Below are positions 43,596-51,754 of a stretch of DNA of 64,000 nt, one piece after another. Below the pieces are notes generated by a model. That model did not search any database and was not told the DNA's origin. It was given only the letters and a program-made list of their open reading frames with translations. Origin of the DNA: CALKJP01 sp046299555 (GTDB lineage: Bacteria > Bacteroidota > Bacteroidia > JACCXN01). Where the stretch lies: contig JBKBHS010000001.1 in assembly GCA_046299555.1 (NCBI GenBank), positions 124,001 through 188,000 on the forward strand, written 5' to 3'. Position 1 is the stretch's first letter. The number at the start of each line of letters is the position of its first letter. The position numbers and the translations under genes were made by a program.

Positions 43596-45169
43596 AAGAT
43601 TTTGTTGCATTATACAAGCAATTAGACGAAACTACTTCGAGCAATGAAAAAATAAACTTGCTGAAAAACTATTTTTTATCTGCCAATGAAAAAGATGCTG
43701 TATGGTGTATTGCTTTATTTATAGGAAAACGATTTAAAAAACCAATTACCACTACACAATTAAAAACATGGGTGGCCGAAAAAAGTAATTTGCCATATTG
43801 GTTGGTTGATGAATGTCATCATATAGCAGGCGATTTGGGAGAAACCGTTGCTATACTTGCAAGTAACAATAATTTTGAAACTAAAATTGAAAAAAAACTG
43901 CACGAGGTAATTGATGATATTCAAGCATTAAAAAACAAAAGCGAAGACGAGAAAAAAGAAATCATTTTTAAATACTGGAATAATTTATCAAAAGATGAAA
44001 TTTTTATTTTCAACAAATTGATTAGTGGAGCATTTCGTGTTGGAGTTTCTGAAAAAAATATCATCAAAGCATTATCGCTTGCATACCATATTGCAGAGGA
44101 TGAAATTGCTCATAAACTAATGGGTAATTGGGAAGCCGAAAACACAATGCTGCAAGATTTAATTTTTTCGAATCAAGATGAAAATTTTTCAAAACCCTAT
44201 CCCTTTTATTTATCCTATGCGCTCGATGACGAATTAGAAAATCTAGGTAGTTGTAATGACTGGCAAGCAGAATATAAATGGGACGGCATAAGAGGCCAAA
44301 TCATAATAAGAAACAATGAAATTTATGTTTGGTCGAGAGGAGAAGAATTGGTTACACATCAATATCCTGAATTTGAAAAAATAAAAGAAACCATACCAAA
44401 TGGAACGGTGCTCGATGGAGAAATAATTGCTTACAAAAACAATCAGATTTTAAACTTTCAAGATTTACAAAAACGCATAGGCAGAAAAAATGTAGGTAAA
44501 AAAATGCTGGAAGAAATACCTGTTTCCTTTATGGCTTATGATATTTTAGAATTTAATGGAAGTGATATTCGCCATTTACCGTTGCATGAAAGAAGAAACA
44601 TTTTAGAAAATCTTATTCGAAATAATCCCCATATTCTCTTATCTGAAATCATTGAATTTAATAATTGGGAAGATTTAAAAAGTATTCAGCAAGAGGCCAG
44701 AAATAAAAATGCAGAAGGCTTAATGCTGAAAAACAAAAACTCAACTTATCAGGTAGGAAGAAAAAAAGGAGATTGGTGGAAATGGAAAGTAAATCCATTT
44801 ACCATTGATGCTGTTTTGACCTTTGCCATGCAGGGTCATGGACGCAGAGCTAACTTATTTACCGATTACACCTTTGCCCTTTGGCACCAAGGAGAATTGG
44901 TAACATTTACCAAAGCATATTCCGGACTAAGCGATGAAGAAATAAAAGAAGTAGATGCATTTGTAAGAAAAAATACTCTGGAAAAATTCGGGCCGGTAAG
45001 AAGTGTAAAACCTGAACTGGTTTTTGAAATTGCTTTTGAAGGTATAGCATATTCTAAACGCCACAAAAGCGGTGTAGCATTGCGATTTCCAAGAATAGCC
45101 CGTTGGAGAAAAGATAAAAAAACAGAAGAAGCAAATAGCTTGGATGATTTAAAAAAACTTATCTTGTAA
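43592..45169 (+). CDS. ATP-dependent DNA ligase (ligase-associated repair set)
   Basis: A 525-residue ligase with an N-terminal helical DNA-binding domain (about 1-190), a nucleotidyltransferase domain with adenylated K229 in Y-K-W-D-G-I-R-G, the D-G-E-I-I-A motif, E-G-L-M-L-K and W-W-K-W-K, and a C-terminal OB fold (about 415-520). This is the LigB-like type of archaeal/eukaryotic flavour and not the NAD-dependent replicative LigA. It overlaps the exonuclease stop by 4 bp and the helicase start by 1 bp. Confidence 0.94.
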   Translation: MKDFVALYKQLDETTSSNEKINLLKNYFLSANEKDAVWCIALFIGKRFKKPITTTQLKTWVAEKSNLPYWLVDECHHIAGDLGETVAILASNNNFETKIEKKLHEVIDDIQALKNKSEDEKKEIIFKYWNNLSKDEIFIFNKLISGAFRVGVSEKNIIKALSLAYHIAEDEIAHKLMGNWEAENTMLQDLIFSNQDENFSKPYPFYLSYALDDELENLGSCNDWQAEYKWDGIRGQIIIRNNEIYVWSRGEELVTHQYPEFEKIKETIPNGTVLDGEIIAYKNNQILNFQDLQKRIGRKNVGKKMLEEIPVSFMAYDILEFNGSDIRHLPLHERRNILENLIRNNPHILLSEIIEFNNWEDLKSIQQEARNKNAEGLMLKNKNSTYQVGRKKGDWWKWKVNPFTIDAVLTFAMQGHGRRANLFTDYTFALWHQGELVTFTKAYSGLSDEEIKEVDAFVRKNTLEKFGPVRSVKPELVFEIAFEGIAYSKRHKSGVALRFPRIARWRKDKKTEEANSLDDLKKLIL

Positions 45170-47577
45170 TGTTTGAAATTCATCAATGGCTAAAGCAAAA
45201 AAGTTGGCAGGCATTTCCATTTCAGGAAGAATGTTGGAGTGCTATTGATGCAGGTAAATCAGGTTTTTTAAATGCTCCAACCGGAAGTGGAAAAACTTAT
45301 GCATTGTGGTTAGGAATATTAAAAAATCTGGCACAAAAAGAACATAAAAAAGGATTAAAAGCCATTTGGATTACTCCTTTGCGCGCCTTGGCTCAAGAAA
45401 TTAAAAAGGCATGCGAATTACCGTGCATTGAAAATAATTTATCCATACAAGTTGGAGCACGAACAGGTGATACAACAACCAAAGAAAGAGCATTGCAAAA
45501 AAAAGTAATGCCAGATTTATTAATCATTACTCCTGAAAGTTTACACTTGTTGCTATCGCAAAAAAATCATGAAGAACTCTTTTCACAATTGCAATATGTT
45601 GTAGTAGATGAATGGCATGAATTATTGGGAAGCAAAAGAGGTGTTCAGGTTGAGTTAGCGCTTTCTCATTTAAGAAATATCCATCCTCAACTTGTTGTAT
45701 GGGGCATATCAGCCACCATAGGAAATTTAAAGGAAGCTGCAGAAATTTTGCATCCGCAAAAAAAAGATATTGCATTTATTCAAAATCAAACTGAAAAAAT
45801 TATTGAGCTTACCACTCTACTCCCTGATACAATTGAAAAAATGCCATGGGCTGGTCATATTGGTATTAAACTAATTGAAAAAGTTATTCCGATTATTGAG
45901 CAACACCAATCGGTATTAATTTTTATCAATACGCGCTCTCAGGCAGAAATTTGGTATCATGCCCTCATGGAAACTGCGCCTCAATTGGCCGGTTTGGTAG
46001 CTTTACACCATGGTTCATTAAGTCAGGAAATTCGCACATGGGTAGAAAATTCCTTACACGAAGGAAAATTAAAAGCAGTAGTATGCACATCGTCATTAGA
46101 TTTAGGCGTTGATTTTCGTCCGGTTGATTGTGTAATACAAATTGGTAGCCCCAAAGGGGTAGCGCGTTTTATGCAGCGTGCCGGCAGAAGCGGACACCGG
46201 CCCGGAGCCAAAAGTAAAATTTATTTTTTACCCACACATGCCTTAGAAATTATTGAAGCAAGTGCTTTGCGTAATGCCATCAAAGAGAAACATATTGAGC
46301 AGCGAATTCCTTATGTGAGAAGTTTTGATGTGCTATTGCAATATCTCACAACACTTGCTGTTGGTGATGGATTTATTGCTGAAAAAATTTTTCATGAAAT
46401 AAAATCTACTTTTTGTTTTGAGAGTTTGAGTGTCGAAGAATTTAATTGGTGTTTAAATTTTTTGGTAAATGGAGGCGAAACGCTATCGGCTTATGATGAA
46501 TACAAAAAAATAGAAATTGAAAACGGAATATTTAAAGTAAAAAACAAAGCTATTGCCATGCGGCATCGCATGCAAATTGGTACCATCGTGAGCGATGCAA
46601 TGCTTACCGTAAAGTTTTTAGGTGGAAAAAAATTAGGAAGTATAGAAGAATGGTTTATCAGCAAATTAAATCCGGGCGATGTATTTTGGTTTGCAGGACG
46701 AAGCTTGCAATTTGTTCAACTAAAAGAAATGCAGGTATTGGTAAAAAATGCCGGAAATAAAAAAGGAATTATTCCTGCATGGATGGGCGGAAGAATGCCT
46801 CTTTCGAGTGAACTCTCAGAAATGATGCAACACAAACTGCAATGGTATGCCGAAAATAACACAGCAGATGATGAATTAAAAGAGTTGATTCCATTATTTG
46901 ACTTACAGAAAAAGCGTTCTGCATTGATTAATGAAAAAGAATTTTTAATCGAATCTTTTCAATCTAAAGAGGGATATCATTTATTTTTTTATCCAATGGA
47001 AGGACGTTTTGTTCACGAAGGAATGGCCGCAATTTTTTCTCATCGCATTGCACAAATAAAACCCATTAGTTTTTCTATAGCATTAAACGATTATGGTTTT
47101 GAATTGCTAAGCGATCAGGAAATACCTATTGAACAAGCTTTACAAAACAATTTGTTTGATACTCAAAACTTGCAACAAGACATTTATAAAAGCATCAACA
47201 TAACCGAAATGGCCAAAAGACGTTTTAGAGATATTGCCGCCATATCGGGATTAGTTTTTAACGGTTATCCCGGAAAACAAAAAAAGGCAAAACACTTGCA
47301 AGCATCATCGCAATTGTTTTTTAAAGTTTTTGAAGATTACGATAAAAATAATTTGTTGTTACGACAGGCCTTTGACGAAGTTTTAACTTTTCAATTAGAA
47401 GAAGTGCGATTAAGAAACGCATTCAACAAGATTAAAAACAAAAAGGTAGTTCTAAAAAAAATGCTGAAGCCCTCTCCTTTTTCATTCCCTATAATGGTTG
47501 ACCGCTTAAGAGAGCGCTTCAGCAACGAAGATATTGAAGCCCGCGTTGAACGGATGCTAAAACAATATCGTGATTAA
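45169..47577 (+). CDS. Ligase-associated DEXH-box helicase (Lhr-like core)
   Basis: An 802-residue superfamily 2 helicase: Walker A A36-P-T-G-S-G-K-T43, D147-E-W-H150 box, G-I-S-A-T motif III, the helicase C domain with S-S-L-D-L-G-V-D-F and Q-R-A-G-R-S-G-H-R-P-G, then winged-helix and Lhr-core C-terminal domains. D-E-W-H and Q-R-A-G-R-S-G-H are typical of Lhr-type 3'-5' helicases. It starts on the last base of the ligase stop codon (TAATG). The gene ends 7 bp from the convergent Hsp20 gene. Confidence 0.94.
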   Translation: MFEIHQWLKQKSWQAFPFQEECWSAIDAGKSGFLNAPTGSGKTYALWLGILKNLAQKEHKKGLKAIWITPLRALAQEIKKACELPCIENNLSIQVGARTGDTTTKERALQKKVMPDLLIITPESLHLLLSQKNHEELFSQLQYVVVDEWHELLGSKRGVQVELALSHLRNIHPQLVVWGISATIGNLKEAAEILHPQKKDIAFIQNQTEKIIELTTLLPDTIEKMPWAGHIGIKLIEKVIPIIEQHQSVLIFINTRSQAEIWYHALMETAPQLAGLVALHHGSLSQEIRTWVENSLHEGKLKAVVCTSSLDLGVDFRPVDCVIQIGSPKGVARFMQRAGRSGHRPGAKSKIYFLPTHALEIIEASALRNAIKEKHIEQRIPYVRSFDVLLQYLTTLAVGDGFIAEKIFHEIKSTFCFESLSVEEFNWCLNFLVNGGETLSAYDEYKKIEIENGIFKVKNKAIAMRHRMQIGTIVSDAMLTVKFLGGKKLGSIEEWFISKLNPGDVFWFAGRSLQFVQLKEMQVLVKNAGNKKGIIPAWMGGRMPLSSELSEMMQHKLQWYAENNTADDELKELIPLFDLQKKRSALINEKEFLIESFQSKEGYHLFFYPMEGRFVHEGMAAIFSHRIAQIKPISFSIALNDYGFELLSDQEIPIEQALQNNLFDTQNLQQDIYKSINITEMAKRRFRDIAAISGLVFNGYPGKQKKAKHLQASSQLFFKVFEDYDKNNLLLRQAFDEVLTFQLEEVRLRNAFNKIKNKKVVLKKMLKPSPFSFPIMVDRLRERFSNEDIEARVERMLKQYRD

Positions 47578-47584
47578 TTATAAA

Positions 47585-48034
47585 TTATTTTACTTCTATT
47601 AGTTTTGCTTTAGGTTCAATTGGTTTTACTTCTTTTTTAGGTATTACTACATTTAAAACCCCATCTTTATATTCAGCTTTTATATCATCAGCTTTTGAAT
47701 TTTCCGGTAAGGTAAACGAACGTGAGAAGGATTGATAATTGTATTCTCTGCGAGTATACCTTCCTTCTTTGTCTTTGTCTTCTTTTTCTTCTTTTTTCTC
47801 AGATGATATGGTTAATAAATTTCCATCTAAATTAATTTTAAAATCTTCTTTTTTTAAGCCGGGAGCTGCTAATTCAAGCTTATAGTCAGCATCGCTTTCT
47901 TTAACATTAACACTTGGCAATGTGCTGCCAAATTCAGCGAAATTTTTGTTTGACCAATCAAATAAATCTTTTGTAAAAAAATCGTCAAACAAACTCATTA
48001 CAGAAAATGGATTTTTTTTAATTAAGTTACTCAT
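47585..48034 (-). CDS. Hsp20/alpha-crystallin small heat-shock protein
   Basis: A 149-residue ATP-independent chaperone. The alpha-crystallin domain lies at about 38-132 (V-K-E-S-D-A-D-Y-K-L-E-L-A-A-P-G-L-K-K-E-D-F) with the late G-V-L-N-V-V-I-P-K motif, followed by a C-terminal extension ending in an I-E-P/I-E-V tail. It is preceded by a perfect Shine-Dalgarno sequence, exceptional in this window. It sits convergent to the helicase gene and, with the FN3 lipoprotein gene, separates the repair helicase from PdeM. Confidence 0.95.
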   Translation of the reverse strand: MSNLIKKNPFSVMSLFDDFFTKDLFDWSNKNFAEFGSTLPSVNVKESDADYKLELAAPGLKKEDFKINLDGNLLTISSEKKEEKEDKDKEGRYTRREYNYQSFSRSFTLPENSKADDIKAEYKDGVLNVVIPKKEVKPIEPKAKLIEVK

Positions 48035-48038
48035 ATTT

Positions 48039-48050
48039 ACCTCCTTTTTT
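48039..48050 (-). promoter_or_regulatory. Strong Shine-Dalgarno of the Hsp20 gene
   Basis: AAAAAAGGAGGT ends 4 bp before the Hsp20 ATG on the minus strand. Bacteroidota genes, including the others here, rarely use such a sequence. Confidence 0.8.
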
Positions 48051-48060
48051 ATATGGTTAA

Positions 48061-48714
48061 TTATTCAATAAAATTTCCGGGTGTACAAGGATCATTATTA
48101 CAATAAGAATAAAGCCCTGTGTTATATTTTTGTTTTAGAAAAAATTTTGGTGTAGTAAAAGAAGCCGCTTGTCCACAATTACTTACGCATCCTTGACAAA
48201 ATTGTAATGCATAAGAACTGTTTTTTACAACCTCAAACCCTGTATTATACCAACCTCCATTAGTATAGTCAGATGTAACTTGCCTACAATTACCATCTAA
48301 TACTAAATAACTAATTCCACAAGCACCAGATGCAGAAGAAGGGCATACATAAATATAAGCCATCGCACTTGAATAGGTAGGAACATATACCGAATTACTT
48401 GCTTCAGATTCTCCATCATCATTCCAAGCTACAATTCTGTAGCTTGCATTTTCCTCTAATTGATAAATACTAAATTCTATAGATGTTGCTCCTTCAGGAA
48501 GAGGCATTTTAGTTTCCCATTCTCCTCGATAATTTTCTTGTACATAAAATCCCTTTTCATTTGAAGAATTATCATTCCATTGTAATTTTAATAGTGTTGA
48601 AGTAGTTGTATATACCAAATTGCTTGGAGCATCAGGCAAGTTTTTTTTCTTCTTACACGATACAATAGAATATGTAAATACAATTGTAAAAAATATTAAA
48701 CCTAATTTTTTCAT
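48061..48714 (-). CDS. Fibronectin type III lipoprotein
   Basis: A 217-residue lipoprotein: lipobox Y-S-I-V-S-C20 followed by a K-K-K-K stretch, one FN3 domain at about 28-110 (P-D-A-P-S-N-L-V-Y; L-K-L-Q-W-N-D-N-S; Y-R-I-V-A-W-N-D-D-G-E-S), then a Cys-rich C-terminal region of about 105 residues with paired cysteines (C-Q-G-C-V-S-N-C-G) that I do not recognise. It is probably anchored in the outer or inner membrane and may bind other surface proteins. It is encoded 26 bp upstream of Hsp20 on the same strand. Confidence 0.75.
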   Translation of the reverse strand: MKKLGLIFFTIVFTYSIVSCKKKKNLPDAPSNLVYTTTSTLLKLQWNDNSSNEKGFYVQENYRGEWETKMPLPEGATSIEFSIYQLEENASYRIVAWNDDGESEASNSVYVPTYSSAMAYIYVCPSSASGACGISYLVLDGNCRQVTSDYTNGGWYNTGFEVVKNSSYALQFCQGCVSNCGQAASFTTPKFFLKQKYNTGLYSYCNNDPCTPGNFIE

Positions 48715-48820
48715 CTTTTTAATTATAAATATTTACCGATTCAAAATTATTTTAGAACAAAATACATTTCTATGACTTTAATCAGAAGCAGTAATGATTT
48801 TTGTCATATTTGTAATGGCT

Positions 48821-49456
48821 ATGATTGAAATTAAGATTGATACACGTAACTTTTTATTACTTTCTGAGAAAGCCATATTTTGGGAAGACAAAAAAATATT
48901 AATTGTTTCAGATTTACATTTAGGAAAAACTTCACATTTCAGAAAACACGGTATAGCCATACCAAACAGGGCTGCAATAAAAGATTTGCAAAAATTAAAT
49001 GAGTTAATTCTGAAATATAATCCTGAATCAATTATTTTTTTGGGTGACTTATTTCACAGTGATTATAATAATGAATGGGAAATTTTTATAAGTTTTAGAA
49101 AACATTATTCAGCCATCCATTTTATATTGATTAAAGGGAATCATGATATAATCAATCCACATCTATATAGTGAAAACTATATTTCGGTTCATGATTCATT
49201 ATATGTGGATGATATTTTATTTAGTCATGAAAAATCTAAAAAAAAACATTTTCGATTTCAGTTTTATGGACATACTCATCCGGGCATAAAAATTAAAAGT
49301 AAAGGAAAATTAGCCATAAAACTACCTTGTTTTGCTCAACATAAATACACATTGCTTATGCCAGCTTTTGGCGAATTAACAGGCTTATACCTTATAGATA
49401 AAAAAGATTTTGATAAAATATATGCAATAGCAGAAGGTAAAATATATACTATTTAA
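48821..49456 (+). CDS. pdeM: Ligase-associated DNA damage response endonuclease PdeM
   Basis: 211 residues from ATG 48821; in-frame ATGs at 48794 and 48815 would add a short hydrophobic lead with no family support. A calcineurin-like metallophosphoesterase: D31-L-H33 (V-S-D-L-H-L-G-K), G-D-L-F-H-S, K-G-N-H-D and G-H-T-H-P-G. Characterised relatives (MPE of Pseudomonas) are Mn-dependent single-strand DNA endonucleases encoded with the exonuclease, ligase and Lhr-like helicase. Here it is on the same strand as those genes but separated from them by two minus-strand genes. Confidence 0.9.
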   Translation: MIEIKIDTRNFLLLSEKAIFWEDKKILIVSDLHLGKTSHFRKHGIAIPNRAAIKDLQKLNELILKYNPESIIFLGDLFHSDYNNEWEIFISFRKHYSAIHFILIKGNHDIINPHLYSENYISVHDSLYVDDILFSHEKSKKKHFRFQFYGHTHPGIKIKSKGKLAIKLPCFAQHKYTLLMPAFGELTGLYLIDKKDFDKIYAIAEGKIYTI

Positions 49457-49461
49457 TCAAA

Positions 49462-49484
49462 AAAAGGAGGCGATGCCTCCTTTT
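49462..49484. terminator. Bidirectional terminator between pdeM and a convergent lipoprotein gene
   Basis: A perfect 10-bp stem (AAAAGGAGGC, loop GAT, GCCTCCTTTT) with A-tract before and T-tract after. It serves both convergent genes. Confidence 0.8.
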
Positions 49485-49507
49485 CTAAAAAAATCCTAAT
49501 TGTTTAA

Positions 49508-50047
49508 TTAAGCCTGAGCTTTGGGTCTTAAGCTTTTTGCTGCTTCTAACATTCTTTTTGCGCCTTCTTCCGAATAATTTTCTTCTCCGCGAACATCTTC
49601 TATTTCATAAGTTACATTACCCACTTTTTGAATAACGTAAATATGATATTGAACAACTCCAGCATCAGGAATTTCTGATTTATACAAAATAGCGTTAGGT
49701 TCATCAACTATAAATGTTGATTTGAATACCGCATCAGCAGCAATGTCAGATTTTTTTTGATTCATATCTCCATCGCCAACTACAATTTCAATATTAAAAT
49801 CTTTACCAACCACAATTTGTGTTCCTCCCATTGGCCCCTCCATTACTTGAGGCAAGCCTTTACCGGTATTTTCATCAGGTAGAAAAATTAAACAAGGCAT
49901 ACCTATCGGGCCATGTTGGCTTAAATCATATTCTATCATTCCTTGAGGAATTTCTGTAGTGGTTGTATTGGCGTCTTCATTTCCTCCGCATGATACAAGT
50001 AACATTGTTGATAAGGAAATTGCAATGGCAAAAAATATTTTTTTCAT
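49508..50047 (-). CDS. Lipoprotein of unknown function
   Basis: A 179-residue protein: lipoprotein signal with lipobox M-L-L-V-S-C20-G-G-N, a Thr-rich linker, then one compact domain (G-M-I-E-Y-D-L-S-Q-H-G-P-I-G-M-P; a second G-x-D/N-rich strand region near 95; Y-S-E-E-G-A-K-R-M-L-E-A-A-K-S-L near the end) that I cannot assign. It ends against a shared terminator with pdeM and is divergent from the dipeptide epimerase. No functional hint from the neighbours. Confidence 0.75.
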   Translation of the reverse strand: MKKIFFAIAISLSTMLLVSCGGNEDANTTTTEIPQGMIEYDLSQHGPIGMPCLIFLPDENTGKGLPQVMEGPMGGTQIVVGKDFNIEIVVGDGDMNQKKSDIAADAVFKSTFIVDEPNAILYKSEIPDAGVVQYHIYVIQKVGNVTYEIEDVRGEENYSEEGAKRMLEAAKSLRPKAQA

Positions 50048-50074
50048 ATCAATAGTTTTTTAGATATTGTAAAG

Positions 50075-50082
50075 CAAACCTA
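50075..50082 (-). promoter_or_regulatory. -7 element of the lipoprotein gene
   Basis: TAGGTTTG on the minus strand fits TAnnTTTG, 27 bp from the ATG; no clear -33 element. Confidence 0.4.
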
Positions 50083-50122
50083 CATGATTTTTAAAAAATA
50101 ACATAATTCCAAGGCAAAAAAA

Positions 50123-51169
50123 ATGTCTGCACTCAATGTAAGTTATATTTCATATCCCCTTACTTTAAAACATACCTTTAATTTGACGCATGGAAAAAGA
50201 AACACTACCCCTTGCGTATTACTTAAGCTGGAATGTGATGGATATGTTTCATATGGTGAAGCAAGTTTGCCTCCATACCTCAAAGAAACTCCGGATAGTG
50301 TAATTTCCTATTTTGAAAATATCAATTGGAATAGATTTAATAAAAATAATCCTCTTGATTTTATTGATTATTTAAACTCACAAGAAAAAATTAATTATCC
50401 GGCACTAGCGGCTATTGATATGGCAATTCACGATTTATTCGGAAAAATATCAGGATTAGCAGTTCATGAAATATTAAATATACCAAACAAAATATCTCCT
50501 CTCCTTTCTTACACTATAAGCTATGAAGAAGATGAAAATATTTTGATGGAAAAAATAAAAGAAGCAGAACCTTTTAAACAAATTAAACTAAAACTTGGAA
50601 CAGCACACGACAAAAGTTTTGTTGAATTTGTATTGAAACATACCAATAAAAAATTTTTTGTTGATGTAAATGAAGGATGGAAAACACTTTTTGAAGCTGT
50701 TGATATGTGCGAATTTTTAAAAGAACACGATTGTCTTTTTGTTGAACAACCCTTTAAAAAAAATTCATATGAACTAACACTTCAACTTAAAAGCAAAAAC
50801 ATATTGCCTGTTTTTGCTGACGAAACCATATGCAATTTATCAGATTTAGAAAATTACCACAATTACTTTGATGGTATAAATATTAAATTATTGAAATGTG
50901 GTGGTATAAAAAATGCTTTAAAAATGATTGCATTTGCCCGTAAAATGAATTTAAAAATAATGATGGGCTGTATGACTGAAACAAGCTGTGGAATTGCTGC
51001 CGCAAGTCAGATTTCGACATTGTGTGATTTCGCAGATTTGGATGGTGCTCATTTAATTTCGAATAATCCTTTTAAAGAAATTTCAATTATTGAAGGGAAA
51101 ATAATTCTACAAAAAAAATCGGGGATTGGTGTTGAGAAAACTCAATCTCCAATCCCCGAAGATTTTTAA
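50123..51169 (+). CDS. Dipeptide epimerase (enolase superfamily, L-Ala-D/L-Glu epimerase type)
   Basis: A 348-residue enzyme of the muconate-lactonizing/AEE group: the K-x-K acid/base motif in Q-I-K-L-K-L-G (about 152-158), metal ligands in V-D-V-N-E-G-W, V-E-Q-P and A-D-E-T, and the second catalytic Lys in I-N-I-K-L-L-K-C-G-G. The end has M-G-C-M-T-E-T-S. It probably epimerises L-Ala-L-Glu-type dipeptides in murein peptide recycling; substrate range cannot be read from sequence. Its last codons form part of a terminator hairpin. Confidence 0.9.
   Translation: MSALNVSYISYPLTLKHTFNLTHGKRNTTPCVLLKLECDGYVSYGEASLPPYLKETPDSVISYFENINWNRFNKNNPLDFIDYLNSQEKINYPALAAIDMAIHDLFGKISGLAVHEILNIPNKISPLLSYTISYEEDENILMEKIKEAEPFKQIKLKLGTAHDKSFVEFVLKHTNKKFFVDVNEGWKTLFEAVDMCEFLKEHDCLFVEQPFKKNSYELTLQLKSKNILPVFADETICNLSDLENYHNYFDGINIKLLKCGGIKNALKMIAFARKMNLKIMMGCMTETSCGIAAASQISTLCDFADLDGAHLISNNPFKEISIIEGKIILQKKSGIGVEKTQSPIPEDF
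51119..51167 (+). terminator. Terminator embedded in the 3' coding end of the epimerase gene
   Basis: TCGGGGATTGG (51119-51129) pairs with CCAATCCCCGA (51149-51159). TTGAG/CTCAA continues the stem above a small internal loop, and a T-run follows (51163-51167), partly in the stop codon. The stem encodes epimerase residues S-G-I-G and S-P-I-P-E. Confidence 0.65.
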
Positions 51170-51180
51170 CTGCTTTGCAA

Positions 51181-51474
51181 TTACTTGCTTTCAGCTGGTT
51201 TCTTTGCAGCAGCTTTTTTAGGAGCAGCTTTCTTAGCAGCTGGTTTCTTTGCAGCAGCTTTTTTAGGAGCAGCTTTCTTAGCAGCTGGTTTCTTTGCAGC
51301 AGCTTTTTTAGGAGCAGCTTTCTTAGCTGTTGTTTTTTTCGCAGCAGCCTTTTTAGGAGCAGCTTTCTTAGCAGCTGGTTTTTTCGCAGCAGCTTTCTTA
51401 GCAGCAGGCTTCTTAGCTGCCGCTTTTTTAGCAGCTGGTTTAGCTGCTGTTTTTGTAGTTGCTTTTTTAGCCAT
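51181..51474 (-). CDS. Histone H1-like Lys/Ala/Pro-rich DNA-binding protein
   Basis: A 97-residue protein made almost only of A, K and P (K-K-A-A-A-K-K-P-A-A and K-K-A-A-P-K-K units), like bacterial H1-tail proteins (AlgP/Hc1-like). Such basic tails bind DNA or RNA without sequence preference and compact the nucleoid. The start M-A-K-K-A-T-T-K-T is the usual family start. The unit is 15 residues, built from a 45-bp DNA repeat (51191-51400), so length variation between strains is likely. It is convergent with the dipeptide epimerase and ends close to that gene's terminator. Confidence 0.85.
   Translation of the reverse strand: MAKKATTKTAAKPAAKKAAAKKPAAKKAAAKKPAAKKAAPKKAAAKKTTAKKAAPKKAAAKKPAAKKAAPKKAAAKKPAAKKAAPKKAAAKKPAESK
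51191..51400. repeat. 45-bp tandem repeat in the H1-like gene
   Basis: The unit starting GCTGGTTTCTTTGCAGCAGC repeats at 45-bp intervals, the first copies being nearly exact and later ones degenerate. It encodes a 15-residue Lys/Ala/Pro unit in frame. Confidence 0.75.
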
Positions 51475-51754
51475 GACTTTTGGTTTTTTAAGTGTTAACT
51501 GATACGAAGTAAATCAAAATCAGGTTACACTCCTATATAAATACAATTCATTTTTTCAACACTTACATGTTGATAATCACAACTATAAAACACTTTTATG
51601 TTTTTAATGTAAAACATCAACCTATTGAAAACATTGTTTTTTCAAGCCTTTCAGAGCATCAATAAAAATTTATCACAATTATTGAAATTGTTTTTTTATA
51701 AAAATTTTTTCTTCATTTTTTTTATCCATTTGAAAATATTGATTTCATCAAATT

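Noticed and set aside
51175..51502. Plus-strand Ser/Phe- and Ala/Phe-rich frames opposite the H1-like gene
   Set aside because: Shadows of the 45-bp Lys/Ala repeat; no start context or domain.
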